A stretch of DNA of 64,000 nt, from positions 1 through 64,000 of the forward strand of contig JFHB01000043.1 of assembly GCA_000729835.1 (NCBI GenBank), in the 5' to 3' direction. Position numbers and translations under genes: made by a program. Shown here piece by piece: positions 63,601-64,000 of this stretch. The notes below the pieces were generated by a model. It had not been told where the DNA came from and ran no database searches. It saw only the letters and a program-made list of their open reading frames with translations. The stretch comes from Atkinsonella hypoxylon (Eukaryota > Ascomycota > Sordariomycetes > Hypocreales > Clavicipitaceae). Numbering within the stretch: position 1 is the first letter of the stretch; the number at the start of each line of letters is the position of its first letter.

Positions 63601-64000
63601 CTACACCAACCTCCTTGCCATTTTAAAGACGGTCTTTCCGAGGCCCCCTTTGCCCTCGTACGATGTCATAGCAGCCTTCTTTACCTGTTCGATGTCCTCG
63701 AGATGGACCGACAGACCTACAACAGGTTTCACCTTGCCATCTTCGACATACCCCCGCAGCTCATCCAGGTCGTTCCCATTCGGATCGAGGAACAAATACT
63801 CGTAGTTGACTTTCCACCGTCGAGCTTGGAGCTTGCGCACTGCATCGAGAGCGTTGAGAGCGGTAGACACCATGACGGGGACGTTGCCCGAGTCCGAAGA
63901 CGTGGACACGGCTGAGCTCTGCATCTGCGTGCCTGATGGCGTGGTGGCAATGGAGATGATCAGTCCCGTCTCCGGAACCATACGACTTAGGAACTCCATG
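63601..64000 (-). CDS. Medium-chain (MDR) zinc-alcohol-dehydrogenase-like oxidoreductase, 3' part
   Basis: The minus-strand frame is open from the right edge to a stop at 63601-63603; the 5' part lies outside the window. The visible 133 residues match the C-terminal half of quinone-oxidoreductase-like MDR proteins: VPETGLIISIATTPSG (end of the Rossmann core), YEYLFLDPNGNDLDELRGYV, GKVKPVVGLSVHLEDIEQVK and the terminal GKGGLGKTVFKMA. The GK/GKTV ending is typical of NADPH-dependent members of the RTN4IP1/zeta-crystallin-like group. Substrate cannot be told from this fragment. The first Met visible (63999) is internal, not the start. Confidence 0.8.
   Translation of the reverse strand, partial: MEFLSRMVPETGLIISIATTPSGTQMQSSAVSTSSDSGNVPVMVSTALNALDAVRKLQARRWKVNYEYLFLDPNGNDLDELRGYVEDGKVKPVVGLSVHLEDIEQVKKAAMTSYEGKGGLGKTVFKMARRLV

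Overview
The window is nuclear DNA of a filamentous ascomycete, most likely a Hypocrealean sordariomycete. Genes are broken by short introns (about 50-130 nt, with CTAAC/CTGAC-type branch sites). Single-copy fungal genes are recognisable: PrpD, Rac1, CENP-T, SURF1, cry-DASH, Vms1, Rrp47 and Mix17. A MAD-type adhesin-like gene at the left edge hints at the insect-pathogen/endophyte side of Hypocreales; that placement is inference. No bacterial or organellar content was seen.

Layout. 1-1106: secreted adhesin-like protein, minus strand, cut by the edge. 1.1-10.2 kb: gene-poor, with a decayed, internally deleted copy of the arginine gene ARG5,6 (7190-8216) and scraps of a cysteine-rich receptor-like gene (about 9.2-10.0 kb). 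10.2-12.2 kb: VMS1. 12.7-16.0 kb: intracellular GH2 beta-galactosidase. 17.6-18.5 kb: divergent, broken LAC12-like permease, then an AT-rich island, then an intact Zn2Cys6 regulator (19.7-22.2 kb). This stretch looks like a lactose/galactoside locus that has lost its transporter. 24.8-27.7 kb: small stress-type protein and cry-DASH. 31.7-33.9 kb: graveyard with an M43 metalloprotease relic and a HET-domain relic carrying an unusual inverted repeat. 34.6-35.3 kb: GPI-type cupredoxin. 37.0-42.3 kb: PrpD (methylcitrate cycle), an Lsb1-like SH3 protein and a Cms1-like ribosome-biogenesis protein. 42.8-46.7 kb: CFEM-like GPI protein and a Nop6-like RRM protein. 47.7-48.7 kb: Rac1. 48.7-56.5 kb: repeat-rich, with one small conserved gene (52.05-52.69 kb). 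56.5-64.0 kb: compact housekeeping block of CENP-T, SURF1, UBX4-like, Mix17, Rrp47 and the end of an MDR oxidoreductase.

Gene relationships. The clearest functional grouping is beta-galactosidase, dead permease and Zn2Cys6 factor. The rest is a normal eukaryotic mixture: mitochondrial genes (SURF1, Mix17, PrpD), ribosome and RNA metabolism (Cms1, Nop6, Rrp47, Vms1), polarity and actin control (Rac1, Lsb1-like), kinetochore (CENP-T) and surface proteins (adhesin, cupredoxin, CFEM-like). Pseudogenes with C-to-T and G-to-A type stop codons suggest past repeat-induced point mutation. Exon borders were assigned by eye from splice motifs, reading frame and family similarity recalled from memory; no search was run.
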